64,000 nucleotides of DNA from Porifericola rhodea (GTDB taxonomy: Bacteria; Bacteroidota; Bacteroidia; Cytophagales; Cyclobacteriaceae), in assembly GCF_030506305.1 (NCBI RefSeq), contig NZ_CP119421.1, forward strand, positions 3,426,501 to 3,490,500, in the 5' to 3' direction. Positions within the stretch are counted from its first letter, which is position 1. Every line of letters begins with the position of its first letter. The notes under the pieces are model-generated. The model saw only the letters and a list, made by a program, of their open reading frames with translations, was not told where the DNA came from and ran no database searches. Positions 17,519 through 26,159 of the stretch are shown in pieces. The translations under genes and the position numbers were made by a program.

Positions 17519-18730
17519 TTAGGTAGTGTACACAGAGTTGAATACCACGTAGTCGGTAGTCAGGTCAGCACCCCATCCGGTGGCCTCTGCTTCACCGCTT
17601 CTCATATCCAGCTGAATACGTACATGAGACTCACGAAGCACTTTTTTCATATAGTTACGATCAAACTCCAAAGGCTTCCCTTCTTCTAAAACTTTTACCA
17701 GGGTCTTCTCTTCACCTATATAGAGGTCTACATCTTTGTAGTCAAAGGGCACTTCGGCATTGCCAGCGGCGCAGATTACTCTACCCCAGTTAGGGTCGCG
17801 TCCATACATTGCCGTCTTTACCAGATTAGAGTTTGAAATGGTACGTACCAGCTTACGTGCGATTTTCTCGTCAGGCGCGTTAACTACTTTGTACTCAATA
17901 AATTTTGAGGCACCTTCGCCATCAGACACAATAAGTTTGGCAAGGTGAATCATCATATTCTGTAGCTGCTTCATAAACTCCGCATAGCCCGGATCATCTT
18001 CAGACTGAAGCTCCTCATTGCCAGCCATACCATTAGCAAGAACGCCTACCATATCGTTGGTAGAGGTATCGCCATCAACAGTAATCATATTAAATGATCG
18101 GTCTACCGCTTTTTTTACAGATTTATTCAACAGTTCAGGGGTAATCGCAACATCGGTTACGATAAAGGAAAGCATAGTAGCCATGTTGGGGTGTATCATA
18201 CCTGAACCTTTGGCAATACCCGCCATATGTGCTTCTTTGCCATCTATCTCAAACTCAGTAAATCCTTCTTTAGCAAAAGTATCAGTGGTGAGGATGGCAT
18301 TCGCTAGAAATGAGCCCGCATTGGACTTATTACTTAGCTTCTTTACATTTTCACGTATACCAGCTACTATCTCCTCTGTAGGAAACTCCTTTCCAATTAG
18401 TCCGGTAGAGGCAACGAGAACTAACTCTTTTGCTATGCCCAGTTCTTCGGCCATAGTTTCTACCATGGCTTCAGCGCCCTGGCGTCCTTGCTCTCCGGTA
18501 CAGGCGTTGGCGTTTCCTGCATTAATAACGATAGCCTGAGCTTTGCCATCGGCAATATGGCGACGAGAAACTTTAATAGGTTCAGCTACTACTTTATTTT
18601 GTGTAAAGGTAGCGGCTGCACTGGCAGGTACTTCTGAAAAAATCAATGCCAGGTCTCTCCGCATAGACTTAACACCTGTATGGGCTCCCCAGCAGGTGAA
18701 TCCTTTTACATTAGTTATGTTCTGAATCAT
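17519..18730 (-). CDS. argJ: Bifunctional glutamate N-acetyltransferase / amino-acid N-acetyltransferase
   Basis: A 403-residue ornithine acetyltransferase. ArgJ moves the acetyl group from N-acetylornithine to glutamate and in some species also uses acetyl-CoA, closing the cyclic arginine pathway. The self-cleavage site is visible: KGSGMIHPNMATML, with the nucleophilic Thr185 after Ala184, which splits the chain into α and β subunits. The oxyanion Thr-Gly pair (STG near 108-110) is also present. It lies 24 bases downstream of argC on the same strand, so the two form an operon. Whether it is mono- or bifunctional cannot be told from sequence. Confidence 0.94.
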   Translation of the reverse strand: MIQNITNVKGFTCWGAHTGVKSMRRDLALIFSEVPASAAATFTQNKVVAEPIKVSRRHIADGKAQAIVINAGNANACTGEQGRQGAEAMVETMAEELGIAKELVLVASTGLIGKEFPTEEIVAGIRENVKKLSNKSNAGSFLANAILTTDTFAKEGFTEFEIDGKEAHMAGIAKGSGMIHPNMATMLSFIVTDVAITPELLNKSVKKAVDRSFNMITVDGDTSTNDMVGVLANGMAGNEELQSEDDPGYAEFMKQLQNMMIHLAKLIVSDGEGASKFIEYKVVNAPDEKIARKLVRTISNSNLVKTAMYGRDPNWGRVICAAGNAEVPFDYKDVDLYIGEEKTLVKVLEEGKPLEFDRNYMKKVLRESHVRIQLDMRSGEAEATGWGADLTTDYVVFNSVYTT

Positions 18731-18754
18731 GTAGATTTCGTATTTGGTTCTTGT

Positions 18755-19792
18755 TTATGGGTTGACAGGTACTTGTTGCAGGCCACTTTTTTCTTCCAGG
18801 CCAAACATCAAATTCATGTTATGGACAGCTTGTCCTGAAGCGCCTTTTACCAGATTGTCTATGGCGCTAACGGTGATAATGCGTTTGGTGCGAGCATCAT
18901 AAGTAGCAAAGATATCACAAAAATTAGATCCACGCACATCTTTCACTGAAGGTGGCTCCTGGCGTAGCCTCACAAATGGTTCGTTGGCATAAGCTTCATG
19001 ATAAGCCTCTTTTACATCTTCCTCGCTAATAGCGGATTTCGGATGCGAATAAGCCGTAGCGATGATACCCCTGTCTATCGGCAGTAGGTGAGGGGTAAAC
19101 TGTACAATGGCTTCCTGCGTGGCTACGCTACTCAACTGCTCCTGAATCTCTACCGAATGACGATGCGTTTTAATGCCATAAGGTTTAAAGTTATCATGTA
19201 CAGTGCTAAAATGTGTCGCTGTTTTAGGTTTTACCCCTGCGCCGGTAGTACCGGATTTTGCGTCAATTATGATGGAGTCACTGTTTACGAGTCTGCTCTT
19301 TACCAAGGGGTAAGTTGCAAGTATAGAGGCAGTGGGGTAGCAGCCAGGGTTAGCAATCAGTCGTGCTTTGCGTATTTGCTCCCGGTACATTTCAGGTAGA
19401 CCGTAAACCGCGGTTTCAAAACCTTTTTCAAAAATATGGTCCATGCCGTACCATTCCTGGTATACCTCGGGGCTACTTAAGCGGAAGTCTCCTGACAGGT
19501 CTACAATTTTAAAAGAAGAGTCGTAGTAGTCTTTAACAAAATTCATGGCTGCACCGTGAGGCAATGCCAGAAAAACTACGTCCAGTTGATAGTTTTTTAC
19601 TTCTGCCATGGGTTGCAGTACCAGGTCTGTAAGTCCGTTGAGGGCAGGATATATTTCAGCAATCTTTTTCCCGGCCTTACTTTCAGAAGTAATGAGTTTT
19701 ATTTCAGCTTCAGGGTGCGTGTGTAAAATACGGATTAGTTCGGAGCCGGTATAGCCGGTAGCCCCGATAATTCCTATTGAAAGTGTATTCAT
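18755..19792 (-). CDS. argC: N-acetyl-gamma-glutamyl-phosphate reductase
   Basis: A 345-residue NADPH-dependent reductase that makes N-acetylglutamate semialdehyde in arginine synthesis. It begins with the Rossmann loop GATGYTG (10-16) and has the catalytic Cys151 in the ANPGCYPTA motif. The ATG at 19792 is preferred over one 27 bases upstream (19819), which would add nine residues not typical of the family. It heads an operon with argJ. A 7-2-7 inverted repeat lies 20 bases before the start and might be an operator. Confidence 0.94.
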   Translation of the reverse strand: MNTLSIGIIGATGYTGSELIRILHTHPEAEIKLITSESKAGKKIAEIYPALNGLTDLVLQPMAEVKNYQLDVVFLALPHGAAMNFVKDYYDSSFKIVDLSGDFRLSSPEVYQEWYGMDHIFEKGFETAVYGLPEMYREQIRKARLIANPGCYPTASILATYPLVKSRLVNSDSIIIDAKSGTTGAGVKPKTATHFSTVHDNFKPYGIKTHRHSVEIQEQLSSVATQEAIVQFTPHLLPIDRGIIATAYSHPKSAISEEDVKEAYHEAYANEPFVRLRQEPPSVKDVRGSNFCDIFATYDARTKRIITVSAIDNLVKGASGQAVHNMNLMFGLEEKSGLQQVPVNP

Positions 19793-19811
19793 GTATCTGA
19801 AAATTAAATTG

Positions 19812-19827
19812 AATAGCAAATGCTATT
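19812..19827 (-). promoter_or_regulatory. Inverted repeat upstream of argC, possible operator
   Basis: Perfect palindrome AATAGCA-AA-TGCTATT, 20 bases upstream of the argC start codon on the minus strand. It might bind an arginine regulator or form a leader hairpin. It does not match the E. coli ArgR box closely. Confidence 0.35.
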
Positions 19828-20015
19828 GTTTAAAAAAATATTGTTTCTGCTACCTTTTTAGCCTTTTAAAAGTCAAAGTGCTGTTTATGCCAGTATTTTG
19901 TTTGCTGATATTCATTATACAAAAAACCGGTCTGGATGGTTTATGGTGGGCCAGACAAATGAATATCTTAAAAATAGCATTCAGGTAGCTATTACAGCAC
20001 TAATTTATGCTATAA

Positions 20016-20039
20016 CAAAAAAGGGAGCCACTGCTCCCT
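20016..20039 (-). terminator. Terminator of glnS
   Basis: Stem AGGGAGC (20022-20028) / GCTCCCT (20033-20039) with loop CACT; A residues at 20016-20022 give the T tail on the minus strand, just after the glnS stop. Confidence 0.85.
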
Positions 20040-20050
20040 GATTTTTTGTA

Positions 20051-21739
20051 TTACTTTTTGTTAATTTTTGCCCAGGTATCACGAAGAGTTACTGTCTGGT
20101 TAAAAATCAAGTGCTCAGCAGTAGAGTCAGGGTCTAGTGAATAATAGCCTTTACGCATAAACTGAAAGTGCTCCAAATGTTTCGCTTCTTTAAGGCTGGG
20201 CTCTACATAAGCGTCCTTTATAATTTGCAGAGAGTCAGGGTTTAAGAATTCTTTAAAATCCTTTTCCTTATGACCCGCGGGATCAGGGTCGCTAAATAAA
20301 CGATCGTAAATTCTTACCTCTACCTTTTGGGCATGCTCTGCCGATACCCAATGCATTGTGCCTTTAACTTTTTTGCCGCTGGTATCTTCACCACTTTTGG
20401 TCTGAGGGTCGTAAGTACAATAGATTTCCTCTATCTCTCCGGTTTCTTCGTTTTTCTTAAAGTCTTCGCACTGCACGATATAGGCACCCTTCAAACGAAC
20501 CTCTCTACCGGGACCAAGCCTGAAAAACTTTTTGGGAGGCTCTTCCATAAAGTCATCACGTTCTATGTACAGCTCTCGGGAGAAGGGTACAATACGGTTG
20601 CCGCTTTCCGGATCCTCAGGGTTATTTTCTACCTCCAGCTCTTCGGTTTGGCCTTCAGGGTAGTTGGTAATGATCAGCTTCACTGGGGCAAGCACACCCA
20701 TAACGCGAGGTGCACGCTTATTCAGGTCTTCACGGATGCAGAATTCCAGCAGGCTAAGGTCTATCACATTATCGCGCTTAGCCACACCAACTCGCTCCGC
20801 AAAATTGCGAATGCTTTCAGGTGTATAACCTCTGCGACGTAGCCCCAGAATGGTAGGCATACGTGGGTCGTCCCAACCGTTTACGTATTCACCATTTACC
20901 AGCTCAAGCAGCTTACGCTTGCTCATTACCGTATAGCTAAGATTTAGACGGGCAAATTCAATCTGGCGTGGGCGAGGGTCAAAATCACCAATCTGGTCTA
21001 AAAACCAGTTGTATAGCGGTCGGTGGATCTCAAACTCAAGTGTACACATAGAGTGGGTGATACTCTCCAGGGCATCGCTCTGCCCATGTGCCCAGTCGTA
21101 GTTAGGGTAAATTTTCCATTTGTCGCCTGTACGGTGATGCTCCTTTTGCAGTATGCGGTACATTACGGGGTCGCGTAACTGCATATTAGTAGAAGTCATA
21201 TCTATTTTGGCCCGCAGTACTCTGGAACCTTCGTCAAAGTCTCCATTCTTCATGCCTTCAAACAGCTTGAGGTTTTCTTCCACTGAGCGATTGCGGTAGG
21301 GACTTTCCTCTCCGGGCTGGGTGGGAGTACCTCGCATACGGCGTATATCTTCCACCGGAGAGTCATCCACATAAGCTTTTCCCTCTTTAATTAGCTTGAC
21401 AGCCCATTCGTAGAGCTGATCAAAATAATCAGAGGCATAAAACTCACGATCTTCCCAGTCAAAACCCAACCAGCGTACATCATCTTTTATAGCATTGATA
21501 TACTCGGTGCTTTCTGTAACCGGGTTGGTATCGTCAAACCTAAGGTTAGTTTTGCCTCCGTATTTTTCAGCCAGTCCAAAGTTGAGGCAGATAGACTTGG
21601 CATGACCAATGTGTAAATACCCATTAGGCTCAGGAGGGAAGCGTGTGTGCACTACACCTCCGTTTTTACCATTGTTGATATCTTCTTCTATTATTGCTTC
21701 TAAAAAATTAAGAGAAGGGCGCTCTTCTTGCTTATTCAT
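20051..21739 (-). CDS. glnS: Glutamine--tRNA ligase
   Basis: A 562-residue class I aminoacyl-tRNA synthetase that charges tRNA-Gln. The ATP-binding HIGH motif is at 43-46 (after PPEPNGYL) and the KMSKS-equivalent MSKRK at 272-276, followed by the anticodon-binding β-barrels in the C-terminal half. Length is normal. A dedicated GlnRS suggests that Gln-tRNA is made directly in this organism rather than only through GatCAB. Monocistronic with its own terminator. Confidence 0.96.
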   Translation of the reverse strand: MNKQEERPSLNFLEAIIEEDINNGKNGGVVHTRFPPEPNGYLHIGHAKSICLNFGLAEKYGGKTNLRFDDTNPVTESTEYINAIKDDVRWLGFDWEDREFYASDYFDQLYEWAVKLIKEGKAYVDDSPVEDIRRMRGTPTQPGEESPYRNRSVEENLKLFEGMKNGDFDEGSRVLRAKIDMTSTNMQLRDPVMYRILQKEHHRTGDKWKIYPNYDWAHGQSDALESITHSMCTLEFEIHRPLYNWFLDQIGDFDPRPRQIEFARLNLSYTVMSKRKLLELVNGEYVNGWDDPRMPTILGLRRRGYTPESIRNFAERVGVAKRDNVIDLSLLEFCIREDLNKRAPRVMGVLAPVKLIITNYPEGQTEELEVENNPEDPESGNRIVPFSRELYIERDDFMEEPPKKFFRLGPGREVRLKGAYIVQCEDFKKNEETGEIEEIYCTYDPQTKSGEDTSGKKVKGTMHWVSAEHAQKVEVRIYDRLFSDPDPAGHKEKDFKEFLNPDSLQIIKDAYVEPSLKEAKHLEHFQFMRKGYYSLDPDSTAEHLIFNQTVTLRDTWAKINKK

Positions 21740-22062
21740 GCTGTAATCATTTTTGAATGGTCAAAATTGCCGTACAACTCACAGAATGTAAAGAAATTTT
21801 GAAGTTATTTTATGTTTAACAAAAGAATATGATTAAAAAGTAAATTTACATTACAAGCCTTTAAAGTGCATGATGTACTTAAAGTTTGGTCTGTATATTG
21901 CCCAGGCATTACCTTAACAACGAATAAGATACGTTGTAGTAGTAAAAAGCACGCTGTGTATCACTTTTTGCATATGTAAAGCCACCGGGTGAAGTGGAGC
22001 AGATACATAAATTAATGATCAAATTTTTATAGTGATCTGACGCTGACGAACTGAAGAAAATT
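21740..22062 (+). other. Intergenic region between glnS and the histidine kinase gene
   Basis: 323 bases that separate two divergent genes, so both promoters should lie here. AT-rich. A TTTG near 21880 with TACCTTAA 21 bases later is a weak promoter match for the kinase. No RNA gene, strong hairpin or credible small reading frame was seen. Confidence 0.5.
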
Positions 22063-25000
22063 ATGGCATATACTAAGGCATATCTGGAGCGGATGGAGAA
22101 AGAAGAGCTGGTGGAGCTCTTACTAGAGCAACAGAAAACCAAAACTCAGCAGGAAACTGTGCAATACGAGAAGAGCGAACTGGTTAAGCTCTATGCCGAT
22201 CAGGTAATCAATTTATCTCCGGATGCTATTCTACTAATCAACCATGAGACACTCTTTCTGGAAGGCTGTAACCAGGCAGCGCTAGACCTGCTGGAACTGG
22301 AAACTAAAGAGAGCCTGGGCAGATATTTGGATGATCTTTTTCAGGAGCGGCCGGTATTTTTTGAGATTCTTAAGGAATTAGGCTCTGCGCTCATAGAAGA
22401 CCCCGAAGTATCTATGGAAGTGGAATTTACTACCTCAAGGAGCAACCAGCGGTGGGGGCATATGGTATGCAAAAAGATTACGCTACTGGAGAACTCCCTG
22501 CTCTTTATCCGTATCATTGATATCACTACCATCAAAAGTGCTCAGCAGCAACTTACAGAAAGTGAGCAGCGGCTGGCAGAAGCTCAGCAGATTGCCCAAC
22601 TGGGTAGCTACACCATTCGCCTGACAAAAAAAGGGATGGTGAGTCATTATTCCAGTACTTTCCAACAGATTATGGGCGTAGAGTCTGATGAGGAAATGGA
22701 GAGCTTCACAAAAAACTATGCCAGCTATGTGCATCCTGATGACAGGAAGTTTGTAAAAAAACGAATTGCCAGATTACAGAAAAAAAAGAAGGGCGATAGG
22801 TTTGAGCATAAGATACTTACTAAAAAAGGAGAGGAGAAGCATATACTCTCTATTATGCGCACTGAGCTGAATGAAGAAGGTAAGCTAAGTAAGATTATAG
22901 GTACCATACAGGACATTACTCGCCAAAAAGAAGCAGAAGCGTTGCTTAAGGAAAGCGAAGAGCGCTACCGCCTTACCGCAGAAAATACCAATGATGGCAT
23001 CTGGTATTGGAACATGCAGACCAATGATGTATACGCCTCTCCCAAATACCGTTGGATATTAAACGAGCTTAAGCAAAAAGAAGAACAGCTTGATCAGGAG
23101 TATTGGCAGACTATCATCCATCCTGAAGATTATTTAAGGGTAAAGAAGCTCTTTAAAGAGTTTATGGATGCCAAAATACCACGCTTCAGAAGAGAAATTC
23201 GCCTAAGTGGCGGTAACGATAACTTTCAGTGGTATGAGACTAAAGGCACGCTTATTAGAGATGAGAGAGGTAAGCACCATTATGTTGTAGGGGCTATCAG
23301 CAATATACACCATCGCAAACTGGCCGAACAAAAGCTGGTGGAGCAGGACCGTATACTTAATTTCGCGCAGCATATTGCCAAAGTGGGTAGCTGGACCTGG
23401 GATGTTAAGGAAGATGTACTGAGCATGTCAGATGAGCTATACAACATCTATGAAATAGATAAAAGAATCAAAGGCAAGGGACTGGCAGAGAAAGCTAATA
23501 AAATGGTAGTAAAAGAGGATATAGAAAAAGTAAAGACTTTTTTTAGAAACCTCATGGCTATGCCGGGAGAAAGTTCTTCATACTCTATTGAGTTTAAAAT
23601 AGTTACGAATTCAGGTAAAGAGAAAGTACTGCGTAGCACTGGTAAGTTTTATGTGCGCAGCGGTATAGGTGTGGCAGAAAAGCTCATTGGAACCACTCAG
23701 GACATTACTGAAGTAAAACAAAGGGAAAAAGAACTGATACAAGCCAAAGAACAGGCCGAAATCTCAAGGCAGGCCAAAGATCGCTTTTTACAGATTATTA
23801 GCCACGAAATACGTAATCCACTTAACGCCATCATAGGCATAAGCCGTCTGTTGCAGCAGTCGGTAAAAGGAGAAAACAAAGAGCAGGTAAACACCTTAAA
23901 TTTCTCTGCCAGCCACTTATTGTCACTTATTAATGATGTACTGGATACCGCCAAACTACAGTATGGTAAAATTACTTTAGAGGAGATTCCTTTCAGCATC
24001 ACTGAGCAGTTGCGCCAGACCGAAGAGCTCTTTCGGCCTCAGTTGGCCGACAAAGAAACTCAACTCAGAGTAGAGTTAGCCGATGATATTCCTGAAGAGG
24101 TGTTAGGAGATCCTACCCGTTTTAATCAGATTGTTTTTAACCTGCTGAGCAATGCGGTAAAGTATACTTACCGTGGAGAAATTGCTTTGCAGGTAAGGCT
24201 GGTAAAACAACTTGCTGACCATTACCTTATGGAGTTTACCATAAAAGACAGTGGGGTAGGGATATTAGCTAAAAATCTGAAAAAAATCTTTGATGCTTTC
24301 GAACAGGATGACCTGCTAATTAACCAGCAAAAAGGTGGTACCGGCCTGGGGCTGTTTATTGTTAAAGAGCTGGTAGGCCTAATGTCTGGTGACATAAGGG
24401 TAGAGAGTGAGTTTGGCTTCGGCACACAGTTTATATTTACGCTTCCGTTCTCCAAAGTGCCCCGAAGTGGGCAGCGTGAGGAGATCAATCGGCTACAGCC
24501 TAACTTCCAGCTATTTGACAAAAAAGTATTGTATGTAGAAGATGCGGTGTACAATCAGCTGCTGCTCAAAGGCTTTATGCAGACCTGGGATCTTGAACTG
24601 GATCTTGCCTCCAACGTAGAAGAAGCCATAGAAAAGGCTAGTAAAAATAAGTATGACCTAATACTTACAGATTTTCGTTTGCCAGATGGTAGTGGTGCGG
24701 ACGTAGTGCGAGAGCTTAAAGAGCTCCATCTCCATTATCTTCAAATACCTTTTATCGTTATCTCCGCCTATAACCTGGAAAATGATGGCCAGCTGGACTT
24801 TGACGATTACATACAAAAGCCTATAGATTTTAATAAATTCTTCTATGTACTCCGTAAGTATTTAACTACAAGTAATACAGGAAGTGCTGATACTCAGGAA
24901 GTAATGGAAGAAGTAGCTACTGAAAAGCAAAGCGATGCCCTGGAGTTTTTACGTAGCCACCAGCCAACCCACTATCAGAAGATAGTGGATAATATGCAAA

Positions 25001-25251
25001 ATGACCTTACAGAAATTAAAGATGAGCTATTAAAAAGTGTGCTAGAACAGAACTATCGCCTTTATTTGCAAATGGTTCATAAGCTAAGTAGTGCGCTTAA
25101 AATCATGCATGAAACTAAATTTTTAACATTTTTAGAGGGAATAGAGGATTTACCCTCACAAAAGTCTGAAAAAGAGGTGTTTGTAAACAAAATAAATGAA
25201 TTTTTTGAGGAAATAATTAAAAGATGGATAGGGAAAAATGTGTCAGAATGA
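22063..25251 (+). CDS. PAS-rich hybrid sensor histidine kinase with receiver and Hpt-like domains
   Basis: A 1062-residue cytoplasmic sensor (no transmembrane segment seen). Order: short coiled coil (1-45), four PAS domains (about 45-160, 165-290, 295-425, 430-560; PAC-type 'GTIQDITRQKEAE' and 'GTTQDITEVKQRE' ends are visible), HisKA with H-box His581 in SHEIRNPLN, HATPase (about 685-800; DSGVGI, GTGLGL), a receiver domain (about 825-935) with phospho-acceptor Asp870 in LTDFRLPDG, and a C-terminal helical part with HKLSSALK around His1006 that resembles a phosphotransfer (Hpt) domain. This predicts a complete internal phosphorelay. The NarL-type regulator 108 bases downstream is the obvious output partner. 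The signal is unknown. Confidence 0.9.
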   Translation: MAYTKAYLERMEKEELVELLLEQQKTKTQQETVQYEKSELVKLYADQVINLSPDAILLINHETLFLEGCNQAALDLLELETKESLGRYLDDLFQERPVFFEILKELGSALIEDPEVSMEVEFTTSRSNQRWGHMVCKKITLLENSLLFIRIIDITTIKSAQQQLTESEQRLAEAQQIAQLGSYTIRLTKKGMVSHYSSTFQQIMGVESDEEMESFTKNYASYVHPDDRKFVKKRIARLQKKKKGDRFEHKILTKKGEEKHILSIMRTELNEEGKLSKIIGTIQDITRQKEAEALLKESEERYRLTAENTNDGIWYWNMQTNDVYASPKYRWILNELKQKEEQLDQEYWQTIIHPEDYLRVKKLFKEFMDAKIPRFRREIRLSGGNDNFQWYETKGTLIRDERGKHHYVVGAISNIHHRKLAEQKLVEQDRILNFAQHIAKVGSWTWDVKEDVLSMSDELYNIYEIDKRIKGKGLAEKANKMVVKEDIEKVKTFFRNLMAMPGESSSYSIEFKIVTNSGKEKVLRSTGKFYVRSGIGVAEKLIGTTQDITEVKQREKELIQAKEQAEISRQAKDRFLQIISHEIRNPLNAIIGISRLLQQSVKGENKEQVNTLNFSASHLLSLINDVLDTAKLQYGKITLEEIPFSITEQLRQTEELFRPQLADKETQLRVELADDIPEEVLGDPTRFNQIVFNLLSNAVKYTYRGEIALQVRLVKQLADHYLMEFTIKDSGVGILAKNLKKIFDAFEQDDLLINQQKGGTGLGLFIVKELVGLMSGDIRVESEFGFGTQFIFTLPFSKVPRSGQREEINRLQPNFQLFDKKVLYVEDAVYNQLLLKGFMQTWDLELDLASNVEEAIEKASKNKYDLILTDFRLPDGSGADVVRELKELHLHYLQIPFIVISAYNLENDGQLDFDDYIQKPIDFNKFFYVLRKYLTTSNTGSADTQEVMEEVATEKQSDALEFLRSHQPTHYQKIVDNMQNDLTEIKDELLKSVLEQNYRLYLQMVHKLSSALKIMHETKFLTFLEGIEDLPSQKSEKEVFVNKINEFFEEIIKRWIGKNVSE

Positions 25252-25304
25252 TGAATAAAAGGTATATTACTTGTAATAAGTAAAAAAAATCCTAAATTTC
25301 GTTT

Positions 25305-25320
25305 TTATACGTAAGTATAA
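25305..25320 (+). promoter_or_regulatory. Inverted repeat upstream of the response regulator gene
   Basis: TTATAC-GTAA-GTATAA (perfect 6-4-6), 39 bases before the ATG at 25360; a second repeat TATTAC-TT-GTAATA lies at 25265-25278. Possible operator, perhaps for autoregulation; AT-rich context lowers its weight. Confidence 0.3.
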
Positions 25321-25359
25321 TTTTTCTCTTATTACATATTTACCCCTGTCTTACCAGTT

Positions 25360-26013
25360 ATGAAAAATGAATACAAAATTTTAATTGTCGATGATCATCA
25401 GATGATTCGTGATCTGATCGGTTTTATGTTAGACGGACGTGAAGAATACTCGATTGTAGGAAAAGTATCTACTCTTGAGGAGGCCGAACAAGTACTCAGC
25501 AAACAAAAAGTTGATGTGTGTATTCTTGACCTTTCTTTAGGTGAAAACGATGGCCTTGAACTTCTGCGTTCTTCTTCAAAAGAGCGTCCTGAAATCAACT
25601 TTCTTATCCTTTCTATGTACGCTAACCCATCTAACATCCAGCAGTCTATCAAACTAGGCGCGAAGGGCTTCTTGCCGAAAGATGCTTCCGGTGACGAACT
25701 AATGCGCGGTATAGAAGATGTGTGTAAAGGAAAGAAGTACTACAGCCCTAAAATTACCGAAATGCTTATCGGTGACTGGAGTCCTGAACCTCCGAAGGGT
25801 GGGCTAATTGATAAGATTTATCAACTGACACGTCGCGAAAAAGAAATCCTAAGTGCAGTGGTGGATGGTAAAAGTAACCACGATATCGCTGATCTTTATG
25901 GTATCAGTAAAAGGACTGCCGAAAACCACCGTTCTCGTATCCTGAAGAAAACAGGAGCAAGAAGCTTTATGGAGCTGGCAAGAGTAGTGATGGAAAACCG
26001 TTTGGAGCTATAG
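25360..26013 (+). CDS. NarL/LuxR-type response regulator
   Basis: A 217-residue regulator: receiver domain (1-120) with acidic pair Asp11-Asp12, phospho-acceptor Asp57 (ILDLSLGE) and conserved Lys107 (LPKDAS), then a LuxR-type HTH (about 150-212; 'LTRREKEILSAVVDGKSN' and 'SKRTAENHRSRILKK'). It binds DNA when phosphorylated. It is separated from the hybrid kinase gene by 108 bases that hold two inverted repeats, so it may have its own promoter while remaining the kinase's partner (inference). A terminator follows. Confidence 0.92.
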   Translation: MKNEYKILIVDDHQMIRDLIGFMLDGREEYSIVGKVSTLEEAEQVLSKQKVDVCILDLSLGENDGLELLRSSSKERPEINFLILSMYANPSNIQQSIKLGAKGFLPKDASGDELMRGIEDVCKGKKYYSPKITEMLIGDWSPEPPKGGLIDKIYQLTRREKEILSAVVDGKSNHDIADLYGISKRTAENHRSRILKKTGARSFMELARVVMENRLEL

Positions 26014-26083
26014 CCCACTGTTCTTCCATACTCGTCGGTAACCTTAACAATGACTGTTAAGCAACTTTTTTGAAAGTAGACAT

Positions 26084-26117
26084 AGCTATTTCCACCCTTA
26101 GGAAATAGCTTTTTTTA
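26084..26117 (+). terminator. Terminator after the response regulator gene
   Basis: Ten-base stem AGCTATTTCC (26084-26093) / GGAAATAGCT (26101-26110), then seven T. Confidence 0.88.
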
Positions 26118-26159
26118 TATTTATTGCACGCCCTGGGTCTTATCTCTATATTCAGACCT

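Noticed and set aside
18018-18539. 173-codon frame opposite argJ
   Set aside because: It is the mirror of a strongly conserved gene and its translation shows no domain or motif.
20327-20842. 171-codon frame opposite glnS
   Set aside because: Lies fully within a conserved synthetase gene; hydrophobic stretches are a by-product of codon usage.
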